A stretch of 49,404 nucleotides of DNA from positions 1 to 49,404 of the forward strand of contig JAVBJN010000004.1 in assembly GCA_031546985.1 (NCBI GenBank), read 5' to 3'. The position numbers and the translations under genes are program-made. The notes under the pieces are model-generated. The model was not told where the DNA came from. It did no database searches and saw only the letters and a list, made by a program, of their open reading frames with translations. Below, piece by piece: positions 1-7,776 of the stretch; within the stretch, counting starts at the first letter, position 1, and each line of letters begins with the position of its first letter. Source of the stretch: JAVBJN01 sp031546985 (GTDB lineage Bacteria > Bacteroidota > Bacteroidia > Chitinophagales > Chitinophagaceae).

Positions 1-395
1 CAGGAAACAGGATCTCTTTTAGAAAATTCTTTTGAACAACGCTATGATCTTTCTTGCTCTGAGGAGATCCTGCTCCTCCTTGCTGTCGGGCAGGATGACA
101 GTGTGATGATGTACTTGTGTCATCCTGCGCCTGTGAGGGCACGAACAGGAAGCAGGATCTCATTAAGAAAATTCTTTTAAACAACGCTATGATCTTTCTT
201 GCCCTGAGGGGATCCTGCTCCTCCTTGCAGTCGGGCAGGATGACAGTGTGATGAGGCACCTGTGTCATCCTGCGCCTGTGAGGTACGAACAGGAAGCAGG
301 ATCTCATGAAGAAAATTCTGTTGAACAACGCTATGATCTTTCTTGCCCTGAGGAGATCCTGCTCCTCCTTGCGGTCGGGCAGGATGACAGCGTGA
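1..395. repeat. Three tandem copies of a ~145 bp intergenic repeat
   Basis: Near-identical units begin with GATCTC at 11, 156 and 300, so the period is 145 then 144 bp. Each unit carries an inverted repeat CAGGATCTC / GAGATCCTG (for example 8-16 with 64-72), and copies 1 and 2 carry a second one, CAGGATGACA / TGTCATCCTG (91-100 with 118-127; 236-245 with 263-272). Copy 3 stops after its first CAGGATGACA (380-389) and lacks the partner arm. No protein-coding signal is seen in 1-505. Units of this GTCATCCTG/GGATCTC type are common intergenic repeats in Bacteroidota, which is family knowledge rather than something visible here. Confidence 0.9.
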
Positions 396-409
396 TACCT
401 TATTAAACC

Positions 410-445
410 AAAAGACCTGTAAGGCGAGATGCCCACAGGTCTTTT
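410..445. terminator. Bidirectional intrinsic terminator after the HMG-CoA lyase gene
   Basis: AAAAGACCTGT (410-420) pairs perfectly with ACAGGTCTTTT (435-445), and the loop contains a further GGC/GCC pairing. The A and T tails make it usable from both strands. It lies about 60 bp beyond the stop of the minus-strand gene ending at 506. Confidence 0.8.
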
Positions 446-505
446 AGGTTATTATGTAATAGAGAAGCTATGTTATCCGTTTTCGCGTTAAACAAATCAG
501 ACATC

Positions 506-1363
506 CTAGATAAAGATTCTGTCTGCCAGCATTTGAGCTTCCAGCAGGGCTTCTTTATTAAGGCCGAGGTCTATTTGCTTGTCTTCGAAATAATAGATCA
601 GGTTTTCGGTAGCAAGGTTACCTACCAGTTCATCTTTGGCCATAGGACAACCGCCAATGCCTTTAAGGGCACTGTCGAAACGCAGGCAACCATTGTTGTA
701 GGCAGAGTCTACTTTCTCCAGCCAGTTGTGCGGCGCAGAGTGGAAGTGCGCACCAATCTCAGTATTGGGGAAAGCCTTGCTCAGGTGAGAGAAAATATAA
801 GATGATGTTTCTGCATTGGCTACGCCCACTGTATCGGCCATAGAAACAATGCCAATGCCCATGCTGGTTAGTTGCTCTACCCATTTAATGGCCACTTCTG
901 CATTGTAAGGGTCGCCATAAGGATTGCCAAAACCCATGCTAATGTAGATCACCAGTTGCTTGCCATGTTTTACACACAGCTCCTGTATCTGCTGCACGGT
1001 AGCCAGTGATTGCTCGATGGTACTGTTGGTATTGCGCAGCTGAAATGTTTCTGAAATAGAGAACGGAAAGCCCAGGTATGTAATTTCATCGTACTGCACA
1101 GCCTCTTCGGCACCGCGGGTATTGGCTATAATGGCCAGCAGTTTGCTTTTAGAGCCATTTAGTTGCAATTGGGGAATCACCTCTTTGGTATCGGCCAGTT
1201 GCGGAATGGCTTTGGCAGATACAAAAGAACCAAAGTCGATGGTATCAAAACCTACTTTGAGCAACGAGTTAATATACGCTACTTTCTGTTCTGTAGGAAT
1301 ATGGTGCGCCCAGCCTTGCATAGCATCTCTGGGACATTCTATCAGTTTAATTGCAGCAGACAT
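506..1363 (-). CDS. mvaB: Hydroxymethylglutaryl-CoA lyase
   Basis: Cleaves 3-hydroxy-3-methylglutaryl-CoA to acetoacetate and acetyl-CoA, the last step of leucine degradation, in the cytoplasm. The 285-aa length is close to bacterial HMG-CoA lyases. It shows an N-terminal ECPRDAMQG (Arg12-Asp13, substrate and metal binding), the stretch GFDTIDFGSFVS at 38-49, the metal-binding HFH pair (His206, His208), and the signature GIGGCPMA with the catalytic Cys239. These correspond to Arg41/Asp42/His233/His235/Cys266 of the human enzyme. A related HMGL-like carboxylyase is unlikely because the GGCP cysteine loop is intact. It ends at a strong hairpin and lies 30 bp downstream of the RlmB gene on the same strand, so the two may be co-transcribed. 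Confidence 0.93.
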   Translation of the reverse strand: MSAAIKLIECPRDAMQGWAHHIPTEQKVAYINSLLKVGFDTIDFGSFVSAKAIPQLADTKEVIPQLQLNGSKSKLLAIIANTRGAEEAVQYDEITYLGFPFSISETFQLRNTNSTIEQSLATVQQIQELCVKHGKQLVIYISMGFGNPYGDPYNAEVAIKWVEQLTSMGIGIVSMADTVGVANAETSSYIFSHLSKAFPNTEIGAHFHSAPHNWLEKVDSAYNNGCLRFDSALKGIGGCPMAKDELVGNLATENLIYYFEDKQIDLGLNKEALLEAQMLADRIFI

Positions 1364-1393
1364 AATATGATATTGTCGAATGATCTGATAATG

Positions 1394-2146
1394 TTAGTTA
1401 AACAACCGTTGTTTCATGGCCTCATACAAGATGATGCCGGTAGCCACCGATACGTTAAAGGAATCGAACTTGGCCGCCATTGGAATGGTAAACAGCACGT
1501 CCGATTTTTTACGGGTATCATTGGCAATACCTTCACCTTCGCCACCCATTACTACCGCAATAGGATCTTTCCAGTCTACATCAAATGTTTTTACATCGGT
1601 ATCCATTACGCTCGATGCAATACGAATGCCATTGAGCTGAAGGGTTTCCAACGCTTGTTCGATATTGGTGGTGCGGCATACCGGAATTTTTTCCAGCGCG
1701 CCAGCCGATGCTTTTACCGCTTCTTCATTAATAGTAGCGCTGTTTTTCAAAGGCACCACAATGGCATGCGCGCCACAACAGAAAGCGCTGCGGGCAATGG
1801 CACCGATATTTCGCACATCGGTAATGCCATCGAGCACCACAATCAGCGGACTTTCGCCTTTTTCTACCACCTGGTCTATTACATCCTGCAGGTTATAATA
1901 ATTGATGAGGCCGGCCAGTGCTACCACACCCTGGTGGTTGCCCTGGGTTAAACCCAGCAGTTTGGGTTGGGGCACTTCCTGGAAAGGAACCATACGGTCT
2001 TTTGCCAGTTGTTTGATGCTTTTGATCGCATCTCCGGTTGCACCTCTCTGGATAAAAATCTTTTCAATGCGTTTACCGGCTTCCAATGCTTCGATAATGG
2101 GTTGACGGCCAATAATTATAGGGGTTCTGTTCTGAAATCTCTTCAC
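1394..2146 (-). CDS. rlmB: 23S rRNA (guanosine-2'-O-)-methyltransferase RlmB-type, TrmH/SpoU family
   Basis: SpoU-class enzyme with a trefoil knot that methylates the 2'-O of a guanosine (G2251 in E. coli 23S rRNA) using SAM. An N-terminal substrate-binding part (IIIGRQPIIEALEAG) is followed by the three SpoU motifs: NIGAIARSAF (motif 1), AVVMGGEGEGI (motif 2) and FDSFNVSVATGIILYE (motif 3). I start it at the GTG at 2146 (VKRFQNRTP), giving 250 aa. The in-frame ATG at 2188 lies inside the terminator hairpin of the upstream gene and would add 14 unrelated hydrophobic residues. The exact methylation target cannot be told from sequence alone, because TrmH and other SpoU paralogues share these motifs. 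Confidence 0.87.
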   Translation of the reverse strand: MKRFQNRTPIIIGRQPIIEALEAGKRIEKIFIQRGATGDAIKSIKQLAKDRMVPFQEVPQPKLLGLTQGNHQGVVALAGLINYYNLQDVIDQVVEKGESPLIVVLDGITDVRNIGAIARSAFCCGAHAIVVPLKNSATINEEAVKASAGALEKIPVCRTTNIEQALETLQLNGIRIASSVMDTDVKTFDVDWKDPIAVVMGGEGEGIANDTRKKSDVLFTIPMAAKFDSFNVSVATGIILYEAMKQRLFN

Positions 2147-2156
2147 AAAAAGGAGT

Positions 2157-2185
2157 TTAAAAAAAATGCCGGCATTAAGCCGGCA
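2157..2185 (-). terminator. Rho-independent terminator of the small T9SS protein gene
   Basis: On the minus strand TGCCGGC (plus 2179-2185) pairs with GCCGGCA (2167-2173) around a 5-nt loop and is followed by a run of about eight T residues (plus A-tract 2157-2166). It lies 24 bp after the stop at 2209. Confidence 0.85.
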
Positions 2186-2208
2186 CAAAAGTACATTTTA
2201 TTGAAATC

Positions 2209-2553
2209 TTATTTGCTGATGATCAACTTGCTGGTTTGTAAAACTTTACCGTTTTTGTCCTTAGCGGTGATCATATAGATACCTTTGGGCACATTGGTAA
2301 GGTCTATGCGGTATTGGGTGGTTTCGTAATAAGGTTGCTCGGCTACTACCTTACCCACCAGGTTCATAATTTCTACCTTGTCTACATCCTTAGCATCAGA
2401 GATAAACTGCAGCTGTACATAGCTGATGGCAGGCACGGGAAACAGGTTGAATCGCTTATCTGTATCTCCCGCAAATGCCCCTGTACTATTCAGCACCACC
2501 AACAGGGTCATGCTCAGCATTAGTAAGTATGTATAAACTTTTTTCATTTGCAT
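2209..2553 (-). CDS. Small secreted protein: signal peptide plus T9SS type A sorting domain
   Basis: 114 aa. Residues 1-29 form a classical signal peptide (MKKVYTYLLMLSMTLLVVLN, then ending AFA before GDTDKRF). The rest, from about residue 35, matches a Por-secretion/T9SS type A C-terminal domain: NLFPVPA (YPNP-like start), VEIMNLVGKVV (the L-x-G-x-V strand), VPKGIYMITAKDKNGK and terminal KLIISK. There is no room for a cargo domain between the two. ATG codons at 2553 and 2547 are both possible starts. T9SS exports proteins across the outer membrane by recognising this C-terminal fold, so the product could be a minimal surface protein, a decoy or competitor of sorting, or a relic of a longer gene. 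No function can be assigned. Confidence 0.8.
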   Translation of the reverse strand: MQMKKVYTYLLMLSMTLLVVLNSTGAFAGDTDKRFNLFPVPAISYVQLQFISDAKDVDKVEIMNLVGKVVAEQPYYETTQYRIDLTNVPKGIYMITAKDKNGKVLQTSKLIISK

Positions 2554-2634
2554 TTACTTTTATATGGTAGAAGTTCTAATACCAAAAATATACCATTTCC
2601 GACAATAACAACGTTAAAAATTCGTTATGAGGTG

Positions 2635-3240
2635 TCAATGAATCCTATCTCCTCTGATTTCCAACGAGTTAAGTACTTTTTTTTCTATTTCGAGCCATGC
2701 TGCCCAACGCTGGTCTACCTTGTCAGGTTGGCAGTACATTTTGGCAAGATCAATGAACAAGCGGTAATGCCCGGCTTCAGATACCATGAATTTATAATAA
2801 AATTTCCGTAATTCCGCTTCTTCCAGTTTTTCGCTTAATAATCTAAAACGCTCACAGCTTCTGGCTTCTATCAATGCGAAAATTAATAATTTGTCCAGCA
2901 GCCGGTCATCAGGGTGTCCGTCCTTGATCTGGTGCGCTATCAGGCCGTTTACATACAGGTCTTTGCGTTGCATACCCAGGCTAAGCCCTCTTTTTTTTAT
3001 TTCTGCGAGCACAATGCGGAAATGTCCCCATTCTTCGGTTACCAGGGGCGCCAGTTTCTCGACCAGCTCGGTATGCTGCGGGTAGCGTTGTATTATAGTA
3101 ATACACGATGTGGCAGCTTTTTGCTCACAATAGGCGTGGTCTGTCAAAATATCCTCCAGACTGATGGTGGCCAGATCTACCCACCGCGGATCGGTAGGCA
3201 GGCGAAGCCCTAAAACTGTTTTTACATCCGTCTCTGACAT
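2635..3240 (-). CDS. miaE: tRNA-(ms2io6A)-hydroxylase, MiaE-like
   Basis: Ferritin-like non-haem diiron monooxygenase. MiaE hydroxylates the isopentenyl group of 2-methylthio-N6-isopentenyladenosine at tRNA position 37. The diiron ligand pattern is visible as LTDHAYCEQKAA, VTEEWGHFRIV (ExxH), IEARSCERF and VSEAGHYRLF (ExxH). I place the start at the ATG at 3240 (MSETDVKTVLG, 201 aa). The upstream in-frame TTG at 3258 would add only MPKFIN. The gene is divergent from the penicillin-acylase-like gene at 3325 with an 84-bp shared upstream region. Whether this organism makes ms2i6A cannot be seen here; MiaA and MiaB are not in the window. Confidence 0.87.
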   Translation of the reverse strand: MSETDVKTVLGLRLPTDPRWVDLATISLEDILTDHAYCEQKAATSCITIIQRYPQHTELVEKLAPLVTEEWGHFRIVLAEIKKRGLSLGMQRKDLYVNGLIAHQIKDGHPDDRLLDKLLIFALIEARSCERFRLLSEKLEEAELRKFYYKFMVSEAGHYRLFIDLAKMYCQPDKVDQRWAAWLEIEKKVLNSLEIRGDRIH

Positions 3241-3324
3241 GTTTATAAATTTGGGCAAAAATAATTCAAAGCCTTTGTTTAAAGAATCGGGGCAGAAATA
3301 TTATCTTAAATCAAATTACCGGCT

Positions 3325-5742
3325 ATGCGAAAAACGGGTGGCATTTTGTGCGGGGTGGCAACAGTGGGATTGGTGCTGGCGTTAAATATGAAAATAGGGA
3401 GCCTGCCTCCGGTGGGCAAACTGCTGAACCCTTTCAGTGGTTTTTGGCAAAATGCCGATCCTGCAAATGAAAACTTTTCGGCCGACTTGCAAAACGAGCG
3501 GCTGAAAGGAAAAGTGACCGTGCAGCTCGATGAGCGTTTGGTGCCACATATTACCGCCACCAACGACGAAGACCTTTATTTTGTAGAAGGCTACCTGCAT
3601 GCCCGTTTCCGCCTGTGGCAAATGGAATTGCAGACGCATGCCGCGGCTGGCCGCCTAAGCGAGGTAATGGGCAAAAGCATGCTCGAATTTGACCGCAAAC
3701 AGCGGCGCAAAGGCATGGTGTTTGGCGCAGAGCGCTCGCTCAAAGCCATGGAATCGGTACCCGTGGTAAAAAGTATGCTGGATAGCTACACGGCTGGTGT
3801 AAATGCTTACATCGGCACATTAAAGCAAAAAAGCCTGCCGCTGGAGTATAAGTTGCTCGATTATGTGCCAGAGCAATGGACCAACCTGAAAAGCGCGTTG
3901 CTCCTTAAATATATGGCCGATGATCTTTCGGGTTATACAGAAGACCTGGAACTGACCAATGCCCGTAAAATACTGGATAGTGTGGCTTTCCAAACCATGT
4001 ACCCGGAGCGGTTCGACAGCAATAGTCCCGTTATACCCGTAGGTACCTCGTTTGATTATGCTTCGCCGCCTCAAAATAGTGCCGCACTTACCCCGGTTGC
4101 GGAGCCTGCCACTACCGGCAATGTAAACCCCGACCGCTATAATAACGAACTGGGCAGCAACAACTGGGCGGTAAGTGGCAGCAAAACGGCCAGCGGCAAA
4201 CCTATTTTATGTAACGACCCGCACCTGGGGCTTAACCTGCCTGCGCTCTGGTACGAAATACAATTACAGGCGCCGGGCATTAACAGTTATGGTGTATCGC
4301 TGCCTGGTGCACCGGGAATTGTGATTGGATTTAACGACAGCATATCCTGGGGCTTTACCAATGGCTACCGCGATGTAAAAGATTTTTACGCCATACAGTT
4401 TACCGATGGTTCCAGAACAAAATATATGCTGGATGGTAAAGTGACCAACGCCACCATGAAAGTAGAAACGCTGGTGGTGCGCGGTCAGGAGCCTGTATTG
4501 GATACCGTGGCTTACACCGTATTTGGCCCGGTGCTGTACGATACTACTTTTTCTGCTAAAGGACTGCCGGCTCAAAACCTGGCTGTAGCCTGGATGGCGC
4601 ACCAGATCACCAACGAATTGCAATCTATTTACTTACTAAACCGGGCAAAAAATTATAGCGAATACACCCAGGCCATCCGGTATTTTGAATGTCCGCACCA
4701 GAATATGATCTATGCCGATGTGCAAGGTAATATTGCCATATGGAGCCAGGGCCGTTTTGTACATAAAACACCAGGGCAGGGCATGTTTGTAATGCCAGGC
4801 AATACCTCCGAAAACCAATGGAAATCATTTCTGCCCTTTGAGGTTACGCCGCATGCCATTAACCCTGCAAGAGGGTATTTAAGCTCTGCCAACGAGGTGA
4901 ATACCGATCCTTCTTACCCATTTTGGTACAATGGTTATTTCCACGAATTGCGGGCGCTGCGCATCAACCATTTGCTCGATTCCATGAAAGGTATTACGGT
5001 AGAAGATATGGAGCACATGCAGCAGGACGATTATGGGCAAATGGCAGCTTACATCCTGCCTGTTATGCTAAGGACTACCGCTGGAACAGCTATTGCCGGG
5101 CAGGATATGTATAAACTGTTGGGTGGGTGGGATTATAAATACACAGCCAATACTAAAGCCGCTACGGTATTTGAACTCTGGAGCGGCGCGTTTCATAAAA
5201 ATGTGTGGAAAGATGAATTGGGCGGCGATACCACTTTGCTGCTTAAAATGCCGGAGACAGAAGCCACCATGCAACTGATGCTTAAAGATCCGCAATCGCG
5301 GTTTTACGACGATAAAACCACGCCGGAAACCGAAACATTGCAAAGCTTGCTGGTACAATCATGGAACAGCATTGCCGATACCCTTAAACAGCTCGAAAGC
5401 GCCGATAAATTGGTGTGGAGCCGGTACAAGGGCACCTTTATCCGCCACCTGGCCAGGCTCCCGGCATTCAGCTCCAAAGTGCTGGAAATAGGAGGGGGTA
5501 AAGGCATCATCAATGCGGCATCTACCAACTGGGGCCCTTCGTGGCGGATGGTGGTGCACATGACCACACCGGTGCAGGCTTTTGCCGTGTATCCCGGCGG
5601 GCAATCGGGCAACCCAGGCAGCAAGTACTACGATGATTTTATTGGCGACTGGGCATCGGGCAAGTATTACCCGCTGCATTTCTGGGCCAATACTGCCGCC
5701 GGAGGTAAGGATGTGAAATATATTATGAACTTTTCAAAGTAA
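3325..5742 (+). CDS. Penicillin acylase family protein (Ntn hydrolase)
   Basis: 805 aa, the length of an unprocessed penicillin/acyl-homoserine-lactone/cephalosporin acylase precursor. One hydrophobic segment (about residues 6-22) anchors or exports it. The alpha-subunit region includes VPHITATNDEDLYFVEGYLHAR (shown only as landmark, about 73-94) and RLWQMELQTHAAAGRLSE. The autoproteolytic site is GSNNWAVSGSKTASGKPILC: cleavage before Ser278 would expose the catalytic N-terminal nucleophile of the beta subunit, with NDPHL downstream. These enzymes hydrolyse amide bonds of beta-lactams, acyl-homoserine lactones or other N-acyl compounds. The true substrate is not deducible. The next gene starts 3 bp after its stop and is probably co-transcribed. 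Confidence 0.9.
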   Translation: MRKTGGILCGVATVGLVLALNMKIGSLPPVGKLLNPFSGFWQNADPANENFSADLQNERLKGKVTVQLDERLVPHITATNDEDLYFVEGYLHARFRLWQMELQTHAAAGRLSEVMGKSMLEFDRKQRRKGMVFGAERSLKAMESVPVVKSMLDSYTAGVNAYIGTLKQKSLPLEYKLLDYVPEQWTNLKSALLLKYMADDLSGYTEDLELTNARKILDSVAFQTMYPERFDSNSPVIPVGTSFDYASPPQNSAALTPVAEPATTGNVNPDRYNNELGSNNWAVSGSKTASGKPILCNDPHLGLNLPALWYEIQLQAPGINSYGVSLPGAPGIVIGFNDSISWGFTNGYRDVKDFYAIQFTDGSRTKYMLDGKVTNATMKVETLVVRGQEPVLDTVAYTVFGPVLYDTTFSAKGLPAQNLAVAWMAHQITNELQSIYLLNRAKNYSEYTQAIRYFECPHQNMIYADVQGNIAIWSQGRFVHKTPGQGMFVMPGNTSENQWKSFLPFEVTPHAINPARGYLSSANEVNTDPSYPFWYNGYFHELRALRINHLLDSMKGITVEDMEHMQQDDYGQMAAYILPVMLRTTAGTAIAGQDMYKLLGGWDYKYTANTKAATVFELWSGAFHKNVWKDELGGDTTLLLKMPETEATMQLMLKDPQSRFYDDKTTPETETLQSLLVQSWNSIADTLKQLESADKLVWSRYKGTFIRHLARLPAFSSKVLEIGGGKGIINAASTNWGPSWRMVVHMTTPVQAFAVYPGGQSGNPGSKYYDDFIGDWASGKYYPLHFWANTAAGGKDVKYIMNFSK

Positions 5743-5745
5743 CCT

Positions 5746-6093
5746 ATGCGCACGCTGATCTATATTTTATCTGCACTGGCATTAACCATTATTGCCGGTT
5801 ATCTTTTTCCCTGGTGGGTGGTGGCCCTGGTAGGCTTGTGGATACAATTGCTGTTGCCACTCAGGGCAGGCAAGGCATTTGGCTGCACATTCCTGGCGGC
5901 TTTCCTGGGCTGGGCTGTGGTGGCATTGTATTATGATATAAACAATCACCATATTCTGAGCGGCAGAATGGCTACGCTGTTTGGCCTGCCATCCGGTTGG
6001 TTAATGCCGTTGGTAACCGGGCTTATTGGCGGCCTGGTAGCTGGGTTGTCTGCGCTTACACTGGCATTGCTGCGGCCGCGCAAAACAGCTTAA
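5746..6093 (+). CDS. Small hypothetical inner-membrane protein
   Basis: 115 aa, nearly all hydrophobic. I see four probable membrane segments: about 3-20 (LIYILSALALTIIAGYLF), 24-42, 46-63 (CTFLAAFLGWAVVALYY) and 84-108 (LMPLVTGLIGGLVAGLSALT), ending in a positively charged RPRKTA tail. The gene starts 3 bp after the penicillin-acylase-type gene, so the two are likely translated from one message. I do not recognise the family. Confidence 0.7.
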   Translation: MRTLIYILSALALTIIAGYLFPWWVVALVGLWIQLLLPLRAGKAFGCTFLAAFLGWAVVALYYDINNHHILSGRMATLFGLPSGWLMPLVTGLIGGLVAGLSALTLALLRPRKTA

Positions 6094-6170
6094 ATTTTTG
6101 TTAAACGAAACTATTATAGCACGCTTTTTGTAACTTCATGGCAATTAGAAACTTAGACAAAAACCATCTC

Positions 6171-6563
6171 ATGAAAAAAATAGGACGCTTTATATTATTA
6201 ATTATTGGATTAAATGCCGGGGTGTGGAGCGTTGTGCTGGCTGGTTATCATAAAAATCATCCGCAAGATGTGATGATTCAATCTGCTGACGTGAATGCTA
6301 AGGAAAAAAGCACTTTGTCGGACGATATTACCAAACAAATGGAAGCCGTGAGTGCCAAAATAACCACCCTGTATGGCAATATGAAAGAGGCTACTGCGCC
6401 TCAGCAGGATGCGATAAAAAAACAAATACAGGTACTGGATGGTAAACGTGCCGATCTGAAAGGCGAACTGGCCGAATTGCAATCGGGTGTTTCCGAAAGC
6501 TGGTCGGTATACAAAACCAGGGTAGAGAAGAAAATTAAAGATGTGCAGGATTACCTGAAATAA
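6171..6563 (+). CDS. Hypothetical exported or anchored coiled-coil protein
   Basis: About 130 aa from the ATG at 6171 (MKKIGRFILLIIGLNAGVWS). An alternative ATG at 6138 would add MAIRNLDKNHL in front of the hydrophobic segment, which is less typical. The N-terminal 20 residues form a signal or anchor helix. The remainder is charged and helical, with heptad-like spacing in KQMEAVSAKITTLYGNM and IKKQIQVLDGKRADLKGELA, so a periplasmic coiled coil is likely. No enzymatic motif is visible. It is followed by a strong terminator, so it is the last gene of its transcript. Family not recognised. Confidence 0.65.
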   Translation: MKKIGRFILLIIGLNAGVWSVVLAGYHKNHPQDVMIQSADVNAKEKSTLSDDITKQMEAVSAKITTLYGNMKEATAPQQDAIKKQIQVLDGKRADLKGELAELQSGVSESWSVYKTRVEKKIKDVQDYLK

Positions 6564-6587
6564 CGATACATTTTAGTTGGATCAGTT

Positions 6588-6628
6588 AAGAGAAAGGGCG
6601 CAGCAAATTTGCTGCGCCCTTTCTCTTT
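6588..6628 (+). terminator. Strong intrinsic terminator
   Basis: A perfect 20+20 bp inverted repeat with no unpaired loop in the DNA (centre between 6607 and 6608, arms AAGAGAAAGGGCGCAGCAAA and its complement), ending in CTCTTT. It closes the 6171-6563 transcript. Confidence 0.85.
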
Positions 6629-6687
6629 GAATAGCTTCTTTATTTATCATTCCTAATAAAACCAATGATATAAAGTAAGGATTGCGG

Positions 6688-6709
6688 AAATCCCCCGCAG
6701 GGGATTTTT
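6688..6709 (+). terminator. Hairpin with T-tract overlapping the TraB/GumN stop codon
   Basis: AAATCCCC (6688-6695) pairs with GGGGATTT (6700-6707), followed on the plus strand by TTTTTATTT. The T-tract is on the plus side, while the adjacent gene (stop at 6708) reads on the minus strand. It may stop read-through from the left, or act as a weaker terminator for the minus-strand gene. Confidence 0.55.
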
Positions 6710-7604
6710 ATTTCAACTCAACAGGCGCTAAGGTGTATTTCTTTTGCTCGAGCAAGCGCAGTACGCCCTGCGGGCCGCCGAGGTGCCCGGCACCTACAGC
6801 AATAAAACTGGGGCGTGTAGGTAAAATGGTATCCAGCTTATTAACCCATTTCTGGTTCCGGGAGGTTAAAAACACTTTTTCGTACATCATCATCTCCGGC
6901 GACATATCCCTGAATTTGTGGTACAGGTCCTCGATCCGCTGGGTGGTGTAGTAGGTACGCAGGGTGTCAAAACTGTGGTCTACCGGTTGTATGGCGCTGC
7001 GGTATATCCAATTGGCCAGGGTATCCTGCGGTATTTGTTCAAACATGTTGATCTGCTCTTCCGGCGCTTCCAGTCCCTGTATTTCTTTATTATACTTCTT
7101 GCTGTAATCGGCTATTTTCTGGTCGTAGGCTATCCAGTCGTTGCAATCCTGCTCTGCTTCCGAAATGGTCATCATAGAGTAGATTACATAGAGTTTTACC
7201 CCTTTAAACATATCCAGTCCCATTTGCAGTTCTTTCGTAAAAAAGCTGTCGACTTTACTGTACTGGTCGGCCGAAAGATAATCTTCCAGCGTTTTGCCAC
7301 TGTTGTTAAACGATTTGAGGGCTATGGTATTCTGCAATTGCGGGTCGTCCATATCCATTTCCATAAACACCTGGTCGCATTGCGATACCGCCTGGGCAAT
7401 GGCCGGTGTTTTAAAAGTATCGGCCATGCACAGCATATGAATGGTTCCGAATACGTAAGAGGGTCTTCCTCCGTTGGGTGGCGTTACTTTCCAAAGTATA
7501 TGGTTATAGTCTTTGGTTTTGGCAGCAGCTTTTTTCTTTTGCGCAGGCAATACGCCGGGCACGAGGCATAGCAAGCCCAGCGAGAAAGCAAAGTATTTGA
7601 GCAT
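6708..7604 (-). CDS. TraB/GumN family protein (exported)
   Basis: 298 aa from the ATG at 7604. The upstream in-frame MQHTRNKTTGLL would precede the signal peptide MLKYFAFSLGLLCLVPGVLPA and is rejected. The mature part has the TraB/GumN hallmarks: YVFGTIHMLCMAD near the N terminus (GTIHM with conserved His), VFMEMDMDD, and the C-terminal FIAVGAGHLGGPQGVLRLL. Family members are proposed metal-dependent Tiki-like proteases or haem-related proteins. In bacteria the role is mostly unknown, so only family membership is claimed. The gene is divergent from trhO. Confidence 0.87.
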   Translation of the reverse strand: MLKYFAFSLGLLCLVPGVLPAQKKKAAAKTKDYNHILWKVTPPNGGRPSYVFGTIHMLCMADTFKTPAIAQAVSQCDQVFMEMDMDDPQLQNTIALKSFNNSGKTLEDYLSADQYSKVDSFFTKELQMGLDMFKGVKLYVIYSMMTISEAEQDCNDWIAYDQKIADYSKKYNKEIQGLEAPEEQINMFEQIPQDTLANWIYRSAIQPVDHSFDTLRTYYTTQRIEDLYHKFRDMSPEMMMYEKVFLTSRNQKWVNKLDTILPTRPSFIAVGAGHLGGPQGVLRLLEQKKYTLAPVELK

Positions 7605-7716
7605 AAGTAGTCCGGTTGTCTTGTTACGGGTATGTTGCATACTAAAGGTAGGTTGCTTTGGTCAAAAAGCCGAACGTATAACTGATGCGGATCATGTTTT
7701 AGTTGCGTATTATCCG

Positions 7717-7724
7717 TAATTTTG
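7717..7724 (+). promoter_or_regulatory. Promoter -7 box for trhO
   Basis: TAATTTTG is a perfect match to the Bacteroidota -7 consensus TAnnTTTG. It predicts transcription starting near 7731, about 45 nt before the trhO ATG. No clear -33 TTTG is seen at the usual spacing. Confidence 0.5.
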
Positions 7725-7776
7725 CGCCGGTAGAAATTTTGTTTGCAACGCAAGCATCCCTAAAATTTCCTTAAGC

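Noticed and set aside
1..395. CRISPR array
   Set aside because: Repeat units are ~145 bp, nearly identical throughout and without variable spacers; no cas genes are present.
1163..1951. 262-codon plus-strand frame across HMG-CoA lyase and RlmB
   Set aside because: Overlaps two recognised genes and spans their intergenic gap, which no real gene opposite both would be expected to do.
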